DNA from: Eubacteriales bacterium
Lineage (GTDB): Bacteria; Bacillota; Clostridia; Oscillospirales; Butyricicoccaceae
Direction: 5' to 3'
Assembly: GCA_030540435.1 (NCBI GenBank)
Contig: JAUNWG010000012.1
Location: forward strand, 1 to 42,607
Length of the DNA stretch: 42,607 bases
Part shown: positions 33,873-41,535 of the stretch, piece by piece
Layout: every line of letters starts with the position of its first letter
Numbering within the stretch: position 1 is the stretch's first letter
The notes under the pieces: generated by a model
The model's input: the letters and a program-made list of their open reading frames with translations, nothing else
Told to the model about the DNA's origin: nothing
Databases searched by the model: none
Translations under genes and position numbers: made by a program

Positions 33873-35123
33873 TTATTTTTCCTCTTCCAGCCGCTTACGT
33901 TCCATCTGCGCTTTGTATTTCCTGCCGATTCGGCTTTCCTCCCGGCAGGTACTGCCTCTGGTAATCAGCTGCGCGCCATATTTACTCCGGATGGCATCCA
34001 CCGCCCGGTCGAGCTTCCGTGCTCGCTCACGGTGTGGGTCTGCAAACAGCGTGAGCTGCTCTTCCTCATCCCGGACAATATCGGAAAGTGAAATGCCCAG
34101 CAGGCGGAGCGGCGTCCTTCCATCCCAAAGCTCCGCAAACAGCTCCTTCGCCGTTTGGTATATCTCCCCTGTGATATCTGTCGCCGTTTCCAGCTTGCGC
34201 TGATGCGACCGGTTTTTAAATTCATTGGAGCGAATATTGACTGCAATGCAATGCGCTTTCGCCTGATCTGCCCGCATCCGCGACGATACACTGTCAGCCA
34301 GCGAAAGGAATATCCGGTTGGCATGCTCCCATGTTGTGACATTTTCATTGAGCGTCGTGGAGATGCCATAGCCCTTTGCTTCCTGCGGCTGTTCGAGGAC
34401 TGGGGAATCATCCAAACCATTGGCATAGCAGTACAGCTGCTGCCCAAGCTTGACACCTGCCAGCCGCTGGATCTCCGTCAGCTCCCGCCCTGCAAGCGCT
34501 CCAATCGTCTGGATATGCGCCTTTTTCAGCTTTGCCGCAGTCGAATAGCCTACAGAAAGCAAATCTTCAACCAGCAGCGGCCAGAGCTTGTCCGGTATCT
34601 CCTCCCGGAATAACGTATGCACCTTGTCCGGCTTTTCAAAATCACTCGCCATTTTCGCCAACAGCTTATTCGGCCCAATGCCGACATTTACCGTAAAGCC
34701 CAGTGTATCCCGGATAGTATCTTTAATTTCGTGTGCTGTCTGCACCGGATCAGGATAGCAATGCCCTGTCCCGCTCATGTCAAGAAAGCACTCGTCAATG
34801 GAGAACTTTTCCACGACCGGCGCATAATCCCGGCAGATATCCATAAACGCGCGGGAACAGCTTTCATACAGCTGGAAATCCGGTGCGGCGATCACCAGCT
34901 CCGGGCACTTGCGCAGCGCAAGCCCCATTGGTTCACCGGTGCGGATACCACAGCGCTTTGCCGGAATAGACTTTGCAAGAACCACGCCTGTACGCTTTTC
35001 CGGATCTCCGCCGATACAAGCGGGGATTTCACGCAAGTCCGCTTTTCCTTCCCTGACCTGCCTTGCCGCTTCCCATGAAAGGTATGCACTATTCACATCG
35101 ACATGAAAGACCAGCCGCGCCAT
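33873..35123 (-). CDS. dinB: DNA polymerase IV (Y family, DinB/ImuB-like)
   Basis: A 416-residue translesion DNA polymerase. The start MARLVFHVDVNSAYLSWE has AGGAGG 7 nt upstream; an ATG two codons earlier directly abuts the site. Catalytic acids lie at Asp9 (FHVDVN) and in KFSIDECFLDM (about 105-115). The thumb has NVGIGPNKLLAKMASDF, and the little finger domain fills about 240-350. A sliding-clamp-binding motif EEQLTLFADP lies near the C-terminus (about 358-367), followed by a basic tail. No Gram-positive LexA box (GAAC-N4-GTTC) was seen upstream, so SOS control is not supported by sequence. It diverges from the L,D-transpeptidase gene. Confidence 0.95.
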   Translation of the reverse strand: MARLVFHVDVNSAYLSWEAARQVREGKADLREIPACIGGDPEKRTGVVLAKSIPAKRCGIRTGEPMGLALRKCPELVIAAPDFQLYESCSRAFMDICRDYAPVVEKFSIDECFLDMSGTGHCYPDPVQTAHEIKDTIRDTLGFTVNVGIGPNKLLAKMASDFEKPDKVHTLFREEIPDKLWPLLVEDLLSVGYSTAAKLKKAHIQTIGALAGRELTEIQRLAGVKLGQQLYCYANGLDDSPVLEQPQEAKGYGISTTLNENVTTWEHANRIFLSLADSVSSRMRADQAKAHCIAVNIRSNEFKNRSHQRKLETATDITGEIYQTAKELFAELWDGRTPLRLLGISLSDIVRDEEEQLTLFADPHRERARKLDRAVDAIRSKYGAQLITRGSTCREESRIGRKYKAQMERKRLEEEK

Positions 35124-35153
35124 GTACATCCCTCCTCTGCTGCTTTTGATTCT

Positions 35154-35182
35154 ATCATACCATAAATATCAGTTAGTGTGTA
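35154..35182 (-). promoter_or_regulatory. Candidate promoter of dinB
   Basis: On the minus strand TACACA (35177-35182), 17 bp, TATGAT (35154-35159), with TGG giving an extended -10. Confidence 0.55.
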
Positions 35183-35264
35183 TTCTTTTTACAGCGCTAT
35201 GCGACGCGAACACTGGACAACCTCCAAAAATCGGTAAATATCTGCAAATAATCGACCACAGGCA

Positions 35265-35293
35265 TAGCAACCCGCGCGACAATGTGATATAAT
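35265..35293 (+). promoter_or_regulatory. Candidate promoter of the L,D-transpeptidase gene
   Basis: TATAAT (35288-35293) with TGA as extended -10; the -35 TAGCAA (35265-35270), 17 bp away, is weak. The leader is about 43 nt. Confidence 0.65.
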
Positions 35294-35343
35294 GTCAAAA
35301 GATAACCCATAAATTATGACGCGATTACAAAGAGGATGAGACA

Positions 35344-36720
35344 TTGATTACGAAGAAAAAGAAAATCATTATTGGTGCGGCGATCGCTGTCGTCGGCATT
35401 GCGTGTATCGCAGAATTTGGCGGTGCATATTATTTTCAGAATCATTATGCTCCCAAGACATCGTTCAACGGCGTGGATGTAAGCGGTAAATCTGTGGAAG
35501 CGGCGAAGGCAATTCTTGATGAATCGTTAAATACCTATACGCTGGCAATCAAGGGTGACGGCACAGAGGATCAGCTTTCCGCTTCCGATATCGACCTCGT
35601 CTACGACAGCGGAGCGGAAAATACAGATATCATGAACGGCGCAATATCTGACCAGAAGCCCTTTGAGTGGGTGGCGGATATCGTCGGCAGCGGACGGGAT
35701 TATACGCTGAAAACCAGCTACAACGCAGAAAAGCTGAACAGCGCAGTCTCTGCCATGAGCTGCATGACCCGTGAGGACAAAGTACAGTCGCAAAATGCAA
35801 GCGTAAAATATGCCGACGGCGCTTTCCAGCCCGTGGAAGAGGTCTACGGCAACGAACTAAATCAGGAAGAGTTTTCTAAGACGCTTATCGAACAGATGAA
35901 TGCCGGCAACACAGAATATCAGATCGACTGCTATATCCAGCCTGCGCTGACTGTGGAGTCTGAAACCTTCAAAAACGCAAAGGCCCAGCTGGATGCCGCA
36001 CTGCATTCGGCTGTCACGATCAAGCGCGATGATATTTCCGTAACACTGTCTGCGGATGACATCGCTTCCATGCTGACGATTGGCGATGACCTTACTGCCT
36101 CGGTCGACAAGGAAAAACTCGGCGCCTATGTCGATGCCAACATCAAGGACCAGTTTAATACAGTAGGCAAGGAACGCACGGTTTCCACGCTCGGCTGCGG
36201 TGAATTTACCATTTCGGGTGGTATCTACGGGTATATTGTCGACACCGAAGCGGAGACGGAACAGCTGGCGCAGGATATCCTCTCCGGCGGAACCGTTGAA
36301 CGCGAGCCGAAATATTCGCAGGAAGAAACCTATAAGACAAATGGCGGTCTGGGAAATACCTATATTGATGTCAGCATCAGCCAGCAGCATGTGTGGCTGG
36401 TCTATGAGGGCAAGCTAATCATTGACACCCCGTGTGTCACCGGCAACGTGGCAAACGGAACCATCACCCCGAAGGGTACATACTGGATCGAATTCAAGCG
36501 GCGCAATTACGGCATGCCGAGATATGGCGTAACCGTCAGCTACTGGATGCCGATCGACACCTCTACCGGCGTCGGTCTGCATGATGCCGGATGGCGTAGC
36601 ACCTTCGGCGGCAGCTATTACCGCACCAGCGGTTCCCACGGTTGTATTAACCTTCCGGTCTCTGCGGCGCGTACCATCTATAACAACTGCTTCGGAACGA
36701 TGCCAGTCGTTGTCCACTAA
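35344..36720 (+). CDS. L,D-transpeptidase with peptidoglycan-binding domain (YkuD family)
   Basis: A 458-residue cell wall enzyme. It starts at TTG with GAGG about 9 nt upstream; no ATG in frame fits. After a basic start (KKKK) comes one membrane anchor (about 8-32), then a large outer domain (about 40-330) of the PG_binding_4/VanW-associated type, seen in two copies, and the catalytic YkuD domain (about 333-458). The active-site motif is SGSHGCINLP with His432 and Cys434. It probably forms 3-3 cross-links in peptidoglycan or ties proteins to it outside the membrane. It is a single-gene unit with its own promoter and terminator. Confidence 0.94.
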   Translation: MITKKKKIIIGAAIAVVGIACIAEFGGAYYFQNHYAPKTSFNGVDVSGKSVEAAKAILDESLNTYTLAIKGDGTEDQLSASDIDLVYDSGAENTDIMNGAISDQKPFEWVADIVGSGRDYTLKTSYNAEKLNSAVSAMSCMTREDKVQSQNASVKYADGAFQPVEEVYGNELNQEEFSKTLIEQMNAGNTEYQIDCYIQPALTVESETFKNAKAQLDAALHSAVTIKRDDISVTLSADDIASMLTIGDDLTASVDKEKLGAYVDANIKDQFNTVGKERTVSTLGCGEFTISGGIYGYIVDTEAETEQLAQDILSGGTVEREPKYSQEETYKTNGGLGNTYIDVSISQQHVWLVYEGKLIIDTPCVTGNVANGTITPKGTYWIEFKRRNYGMPRYGVTVSYWMPIDTSTGVGLHDAGWRSTFGGSYYRTSGSHGCINLPVSAARTIYNNCFGTMPVVVH

Positions 36721-36738
36721 ACAAAACTTCAAAATTGG

Positions 36739-36775
36739 GAGTATCCGGCAATATGTCGGATACTCTCTTTTATTT
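36739..36775 (+). terminator. Terminator of the L,D-transpeptidase gene
   Basis: A perfect 9-bp stem, GAGTATCCG (36739-36747) with CGGATACTC (36757-36765), followed by TCTTTTATTTT. The rest of the gap up to 36930 shows no gene. Confidence 0.88.
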
Positions 36776-36925
36776 TCTCTTTCTGTCATCCGTTTCCCTG
36801 TATGAAGCCGCGCAGCAAATGATTTCCAGCTTCAAACCATTCACTGCGTGAAACATTTTGCATATCTCATGCCGTTCTGTATTGACGCTGCCTATGCGGA
36901 TGCCTAGAGGTCATGCAAACAATTT

Positions 36926-36958
36926 AAAAATGCGCAGCCATCGCAAGACGGCTGCGCA
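36926..36958 (-). terminator. Terminator of the allantoinase-permease operon
   Basis: On the minus strand TGCGCAGCC (36950-36958) pairs with GGCTGCGCA (36931-36939) around a 10-nt loop and is followed by TTTTT (36926-36930). Confidence 0.92.
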
Positions 36959-36983
36959 AAAGGAACAGAAAAATGAATGTGAT

Positions 36984-38348
36984 TTACTTCTCGAAGATCG
37001 TTCCCTTGCGGAAGGAACGGGAGCTTGGCATAACCTTCATCAGAACATAATATACAACACCTGTCGGGATCAGGCTGACATACCACGACAGATCCATGAT
37101 AAACAGGGAGCAAACAGAACCCACCAGAATTGCAATGATTGCAGCCCAGTTGATCCCCTTGAACGGCCCCTGCTTGTCGTACATGTCATTGATATCCAGC
37201 TGACGCTTGCGCAGAATGAAGTAATCAACTGCCATAACTGCGAAGATCGGGCCAAGGAAAGCGGAATAGAACTGTGTGAACAGAGACAGGCCAGCTGCGG
37301 ACTCCGCAGTAACCAGCTTCCACGGCATAACAACAACAGACAGAATGCCAACCAGAACGGTCGCATACTCCCACTTGAAGTGGAAGGATTCCATCAGGAT
37401 GTAGGACGGCGGAACGATATTGTTCAGGACATTGGTGGTAACCTGTGCGAATGCAATGAAGAGCAGGGTTACTACCGTCAGGAACTTGCTGCCCATCAAT
37501 GTGGAGAATACAACAACCGGATCGCTGTTGCCAGTCGCTGCAGTTACCAGCAGACCAATCAGACCCATGAACAGGGTTACCGGCAGGATCGCAACGGTGT
37601 AGATGCTGCCAGTGAATACCGGGCCAACCTTCTTCTGCACATTGCGGGAATAGTCGGATGCATTGATGATCATGGTGGAGTAGATGCCCAGGAACGAAGT
37701 AGTAGCTGCCCAGAATGGCATGCCCCATGTACCAGTGATGCCGGAGAACACATCTCCCAGCTCCGTGGAGAACTGTGTATTTACCACATACAGCATATAG
37801 ATTAGGATCGCAATGATAAAGATGCAAGAGATATTTTCCAGCCACTTGATGCCTTCAAAGCCCTTGATCGCCAATGCAACCTGCAGAATGGTAAACAGCG
37901 CATAAACGACGATCAAATTGTCAAAGCCAAACAACAGCTTGAGGCAGCTGTTGATCGCGCCAGCGCCTACCCAGCTCTGATAGCCAAACCATACAATAGC
38001 CGGCAGTCCGCGCAGAATACCCGGGATCTTAACACCGGTGGTACCGAAGCTGCTGCGCAGCTGCACGGAGAAGCCGATGCCGTACTTATGACCGCAGCTT
38101 CCAATGATCGTCAGTGCGACTGCAATAACCAGACAGCCGATGCACATTGCAATGATCGCCTGCGTTACAGTCAGCACGCCGATCAAGCTGGCGCCCATGG
38201 AGAATGTACCGATGGATACGCAGCCGCCCATAAAACTGGCTGCATAGGACAACGGGTCCATAATACGTTTTTTCGTTGGCAGGAGGTCTTCGTTCACTCC
38301 AGCCGATAGCTCAGGCCTTAAATCCTGATTGTCAACGATCTTACTCAT
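36984..38348 (-). CDS. NCS1-family permease, probably allantoin/ureide or purine-related
   Basis: A 454-residue membrane transporter of the nucleobase:cation symporter-1 family. An N-terminal cytoplasmic stretch (about 1-30) is followed by about twelve hydrophobic segments in the LeuT-like order. Family features include SYAASFMGGCVSIGTFSMGASL in TM1, LPAIVWFGYQSWVGAGAI in TM3 and WGMPFWAATTSFLGIYSTMIINASDYSR near TM6. The ATG has AAAGGA 7 nt upstream and lies 21 nt after allantoinase, which it follows in one operon. This context makes allantoin or a close ureide the best guess; cytosine or purine bases remain possible from sequence alone. Confidence 0.9.
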   Translation of the reverse strand: MSKIVDNQDLRPELSAGVNEDLLPTKKRIMDPLSYAASFMGGCVSIGTFSMGASLIGVLTVTQAIIAMCIGCLVIAVALTIIGSCGHKYGIGFSVQLRSSFGTTGVKIPGILRGLPAIVWFGYQSWVGAGAINSCLKLLFGFDNLIVVYALFTILQVALAIKGFEGIKWLENISCIFIIAILIYMLYVVNTQFSTELGDVFSGITGTWGMPFWAATTSFLGIYSTMIINASDYSRNVQKKVGPVFTGSIYTVAILPVTLFMGLIGLLVTAATGNSDPVVVFSTLMGSKFLTVVTLLFIAFAQVTTNVLNNIVPPSYILMESFHFKWEYATVLVGILSVVVMPWKLVTAESAAGLSLFTQFYSAFLGPIFAVMAVDYFILRKRQLDINDMYDKQGPFKGINWAAIIAILVGSVCSLFIMDLSWYVSLIPTGVVYYVLMKVMPSSRSFRKGTIFEK

Positions 38349-38369
38349 AATATTGTCCTTTCGTTTTTG

Positions 38370-39743
38370 TTATTTGATCTTTTTTACAAGATTGCCAACA
38401 CCCTTTTCTGCAACGATCTTGCCGTCCTCAGCCACAATGTTGCCACGGATAATGGTTGCGACCGGCAGGCCCTTGCCCTTCCTGCCAACAAACGCAGAGA
38501 TCTTGTTTACATACAGCAGGGAATCGCTTGTGATCTCCCACTCCTTCTCTGGATCAACAATCAACAGATCGGCATCAAATCCAATCTTAATGTCGCCCTT
38601 CTTGCCATAGATGCCGAATGCCTTCGCCGGCTGTACAGACATCGCATTTGCAAGGACAGTCGGGCACACGTTGCGCTTTACGCAGCCTTCATAGAAGGAA
38701 ACCTGGAAACCGCTCTGGATGCCGCTGATACCGCCCCATACATCAAATACGTTCTCGATCTTGTTGCCAAGGATCTCATTAAACTTCTCGTCATAGGAGC
38801 ACGGCGAATGATCGCTTGCGATACCGCTGAAGGTGCCATCCTCAACATAAGTCCACAGCCTGTCAACCTCTTCCTGCGAACGAAGCGGAGGCGCACACTT
38901 AAACAGCGGCCCGTTTTCGATCACATCCTTGTCCGTCAGGCTCAGATAATGCGAGCAGGTCTCCGCCGTGATATCATAGCCCTCCTGCTGTGCTTCTTTG
39001 ATCTTCTGTGCAACATCCGGGCTGCTAACATGGCAGATATGCGCCTTGCAGCCGGTCGACTTGGCGATCTCAATAATGTCAACAGTTGCCAGCATTTCAG
39101 AAATAACCGGTCTGGAATCCAGGAATCCCTGCCAGTCAAGACGGCCTTCCTTTTTCATGCGCTGCTCCTGCCACTTGATTGTGGAGAAGTCCTCACAATG
39201 AAATCCGGCGCGGCCGCCAAACTCCTTGATGATCTGCATCGCTTCATATGCCTGACCATAGTTCAGTGAGCTATAGTCCGGTGAAACCGGCCCGATAAAG
39301 GATTTGAATGCAACACAGCCCTTTTCATCCAGACCTTTGAGATCATCAAAATTGTCTGGAACCAAACCGCCCCAGAAGCAATAGTCCACATATGCATTCG
39401 GGCTGACCTTTTCTTCCTTCACATCAAACAGCTCCGCGTTGGTCAATGCAGGCTCGTTCTGCAGCGGCATGTCAATAATCGTGGTGTAGCCGCCAACCGC
39501 TGCTGCCGCTGTGCCATGCGCATAATCTTCGCGCCATTCATAGCCGGGATCATTGAGATGTGCATGCGTGTCGATTGCACCCGGGAATACATAATTGCCC
39601 TTGGCATCAATTACCTTTTTTGCATCAGGTGTTTCCTGCACCGCCATCACCGCCGCGATCTTGCCGTCCTTCACAGCAATATTGCCCTCTGTGACAGCTT
39701 CCGCCGTAACGATCCTGCCATTTTTAATCAAAAGATCATACAT
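38370..39743 (-). CDS. allB: Allantoinase
   Basis: A 457-residue cyclic amidohydrolase of the allantoinase group, which opens allantoin to allantoate. The ATG at 39743 has GGAGGG 7 nt upstream; 14 open codons before it have no site. The metal ligands are present: DTHAHLNDPG (two His and the allantoinase-type Asn), the carboxylated Lys in VAFKSFIGP, His in RAGFHCEDFS and KAHICHVSSP, and Asp in ASDHSPCSYDE, whose SDHSPC form points to allantoinase over dihydropyrimidinase or dihydroorotase. It is the first gene of an operon with the NCS1 permease, near carbamate kinase, which agrees with ureide use as nitrogen source. Confidence 0.92.
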   Translation of the reverse strand: MYDLLIKNGRIVTAEAVTEGNIAVKDGKIAAVMAVQETPDAKKVIDAKGNYVFPGAIDTHAHLNDPGYEWREDYAHGTAAAAVGGYTTIIDMPLQNEPALTNAELFDVKEEKVSPNAYVDYCFWGGLVPDNFDDLKGLDEKGCVAFKSFIGPVSPDYSSLNYGQAYEAMQIIKEFGGRAGFHCEDFSTIKWQEQRMKKEGRLDWQGFLDSRPVISEMLATVDIIEIAKSTGCKAHICHVSSPDVAQKIKEAQQEGYDITAETCSHYLSLTDKDVIENGPLFKCAPPLRSQEEVDRLWTYVEDGTFSGIASDHSPCSYDEKFNEILGNKIENVFDVWGGISGIQSGFQVSFYEGCVKRNVCPTVLANAMSVQPAKAFGIYGKKGDIKIGFDADLLIVDPEKEWEITSDSLLYVNKISAFVGRKGKGLPVATIIRGNIVAEDGKIVAEKGVGNLVKKIK

Positions 39744-39822
39744 AAGCTTTCCCTCCAAATTCAATTTTTGCGCAATTGGTTTCACTCCATCTGTTCAACC
39801 ACTTTTTAATTTTACATCTATT

Positions 39823-39851
39823 ATTTTACGCGATAATTCTTTCAGCTTCAA
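39823..39851 (-). promoter_or_regulatory. Promoter of the allantoinase-permease operon
   Basis: On the minus strand TTGAAG (39846-39851), 17 bp, TAAAAT (39823-39828), with a leader of about 70 nt. The whole 39744-40077 gap holds this promoter and the regulator's terminator and no gene. A split inverted pair GTATTGCAT/ATGCA...CAATAC lies just upstream of the -35 and could be a regulator site. Confidence 0.65.
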
Positions 39852-40031
39852 GCGGTGTATTGCATAAACTATTGGTGTTTTTTTGAGCAAAATGCACATA
39901 CAATACGGATATTTTTCCCATTTCGTCCCACTCTACTGACAAATGCAGGCTTTTTCTTCCACTATTTACATATTAAAATTTTATTATCATTTTTCCGTCT
40001 CAAATTCAATCGGATTTTAACCAAAAAAAAG

Positions 40032-40068
40032 AAAAAACATGGCAGCTACCCTTTCAGATAACTGCCAT
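40032..40068 (-). terminator. Terminator of the XRE-GntR regulator gene
   Basis: On the minus strand ATGGCAG (40062-40068) pairs with CTGCCAT (40039-40045), with more internal pairing, and is followed by GTTTTTTC and a further T-run. It lies 10 nt after the stop codon. Confidence 0.9.
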
Positions 40069-40077
40069 AGTCAAATC

Positions 40078-41085
40078 TTATCTGTAATTGTATCGGAGCA
40101 TAGATCTGCTCAAATGCTCTTCCATGTACTTTCCTGCTGCCGCAGCATCATGTGCAAGTACGGCACTATAGATCAGCTGATGCTCTTCATAAATTGCCTT
40201 TAGCTGCGCTTCATCCGCCATACCTGTTCCACTGACATGCTTCATCAGGTTGCTGATGACGCGGATCATGCTATAAATCGCCTGATTGCCGGAATATTCC
40301 GCAAGGCAAATGTGGAACTGAATATCAGCATCAAGAAATTCCTTATGATTTCGACTGATATATGCCTTATGAAGCCCGTGATAAACATCCTCAAGCCGTT
40401 GCAGGTGTTCCTCTGATATAGATTCCGCTGTCAGTTCAGCAGCTTTCCTTTCCAGAATATTTCTGATCTCCAGAATACTCTCTACCTGGTTTCCATTCAG
40501 AAACAGCGACCAAGAGAGCGGGATGATAAAAAAGTCTGCTTCGTCGTTGCTGATAAAGGTCCCCTGCCCGGGACGTATATCGATCATTCCCAAGATATCC
40601 AGAACCTTTAACGCCTCTCGAACTGCCGAGCGGCCAACGCCCAGCTTCTCCGCGAGCACACGCTCAGACTCTACCTTGTCTCCCTTCTGCAAGGTCTTAT
40701 CCAGCAGCCTTTCTGCAAAATACAACGTCAGTCGGTTCAACAGCTGATTGATATTGCTCTTTTTGGTATTTCCAATACCGGAAAAGCTGTCCGCCTCCAT
40801 CTGGTTTGGGAGAAGCATCTCCAACTTATTCGCAAATTGCTCCGGCTCCATAGAAAATGCCATTGCATCCATTCCAAGATTTTCAGCTGCCGCAAGAACG
40901 ACCTCATTAATCCTTGCGCCCCCCTTGGATTCCAGATTGGAAAAGGTAGCAACACTCATTGAGGGTTTTCCGTTTTCATCAGACAAAAACTGATTGATAA
41001 AATCCTTTTGTGTTAAATTCAAATATCTTCGCAGAAACCGGATATTGCGCTGTTTATTCAGTGCGCTAAATGTTATCTCTTCCAT
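40078..41085 (-). CDS. Composite regulator: XRE-type HTH fused to GntR/FadR-type (FCD) regulator
   Basis: A 335-residue transcription factor with two DNA-binding parts. Residues about 8-75 form an XRE/Cro-like helix-turn-helix (NIRFLRRYLNLTQKDF, VATFSNLESKG). After a linker comes a GntR winged helix (about 130-185, ESERVLAEKLGVGRSAVREA and GMIDIRPGQGTFIS), then an FCD ligand domain (about 200-325) with its metal or ligand residues in DADIQFHICLAE, EEHQLIYSAVLAH and MEEHLSRS. FadR-type proteins sense small acids; here allantoin catabolites are the likely signal because allB and carbamate kinase flank it. The start is weakly marked: ATG at 41085, or GTG four codons earlier. It has its own strong promoter and a leader of about 250 nt. 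Confidence 0.92.
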   Translation of the reverse strand: MEEITFSALNKQRNIRFLRRYLNLTQKDFINQFLSDENGKPSMSVATFSNLESKGGARINEVVLAAAENLGMDAMAFSMEPEQFANKLEMLLPNQMEADSFSGIGNTKKSNINQLLNRLTLYFAERLLDKTLQKGDKVESERVLAEKLGVGRSAVREALKVLDILGMIDIRPGQGTFISNDEADFFIIPLSWSLFLNGNQVESILEIRNILERKAAELTAESISEEHLQRLEDVYHGLHKAYISRNHKEFLDADIQFHICLAEYSGNQAIYSMIRVISNLMKHVSGTGMADEAQLKAIYEEHQLIYSAVLAHDAAAAGKYMEEHLSRSMLRYNYR

Positions 41086-41105
41086 ACTCACTCTCACTCA
41101 CACCA

Positions 41106-41240
41106 TTCCATGCAGCGAGGGCCTGGGAATATTCGTGAAGCAGCTATATACCAGCTCCGGCATAACAGCCAACGCGCTGGCAAAATCGCTGTATTTCGTA
41201 CATTCCACCGGACAATGGCTTTCTCCGTCCCTGCATGGAA
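41106..41240 (-). repeat. Long-range 10-bp inverted repeat in the regulator leader
   Basis: TTCCATGCAG (41106-41115) and CTGCATGGAA (41231-41240) are perfect inverted copies 115 bp apart, with G/C-rich partial matches inside. In RNA they would close a 135-nt structure ending about 20 nt before the regulator start codon. A second pairing, GCAAAAT (41180-41186) with ATTTTGC (41272-41278), crosses the first, so the two could be alternatives. As DNA the pair could also mark the ends of a small degenerate insertion. Confidence 0.6.
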
Positions 41241-41339
41241 CAAATATATAACAGTTAAAAGCCGCCTGCCAATTTTGCAGCTTTCATTATTGCAGTCGTG
41301 TTACAGCACTATACAAAGCTCACTTGCAATACTGTTAAT

Positions 41340-41368
41340 ATTATCGTTGTTTTTGAGACAAATGTCAA
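41340..41368 (-). promoter_or_regulatory. Promoter of the XRE-GntR regulator
   Basis: On the minus strand TTGACA (41363-41368), 17 bp, GATAAT (41340-41345). Transcription would start near 41333, about 250 nt before the start codon. Confidence 0.82.
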
Positions 41369-41391
41369 CCATTTATTGTATTTTTTCTGCG

Positions 41392-41418
41392 AAAATGCTA
41401 ATTCTTTCCAAAATGCTA
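41392..41418. repeat. Direct repeats AAAATGCTA upstream of the regulator promoter
   Basis: AAAATGCTA occurs at 41392-41400 and 41410-41418, an 18-bp period, 24-50 bp upstream of the -35 box. This is a usual place for an activator or for autoregulation. Confidence 0.5.
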
Positions 41419-41437
41419 TTGATGTCAGCAGCATTCC

Positions 41438-41462
41438 GACAGACGACCCGCGGCTGTCTGTC
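41438..41462 (-). other. Stem-loop downstream of carbamate kinase
   Basis: GACAGAC (41438-41444) and GTCTGTC (41456-41462) pair perfectly about 75 nt after the arcC stop. No T-run follows on the minus strand, so it is at best a weak terminator or an RNA-stabilising end. Confidence 0.4.
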
Positions 41463-41535
41463 CGCCTCTATTCATACGACTTCTCATGCACAAACCTACA
41501 AATTCAGGCGAGTGAGGTGCACCATAAAGTTTGGA

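Larger units (their letters stand above)
41086..41535. other. 450-bp non-coding region: structured leader of the regulator and arcC 3' flank
   Basis: No credible gene is seen on either strand. It holds, right to left, a hairpin after arcC, tandem AAAATGCTA repeats, the regulator promoter and a leader of about 250 nt. Short open frames inside lack ribosome binding sites. Confidence 0.6.

Noticed and set aside
35124..35343. Possible LexA (SOS) box before dinB
   Set aside because: Only a single GAAC half (in CGCGAACACTGG) is found, without the GTTC partner at the correct spacing.
41140..41240. Short peptide genes within the regulator leader
   Set aside because: Frames of about 10-60 codons exist on both strands, but none has a ribosome binding site or known family, and the inverted repeats better explain the region.
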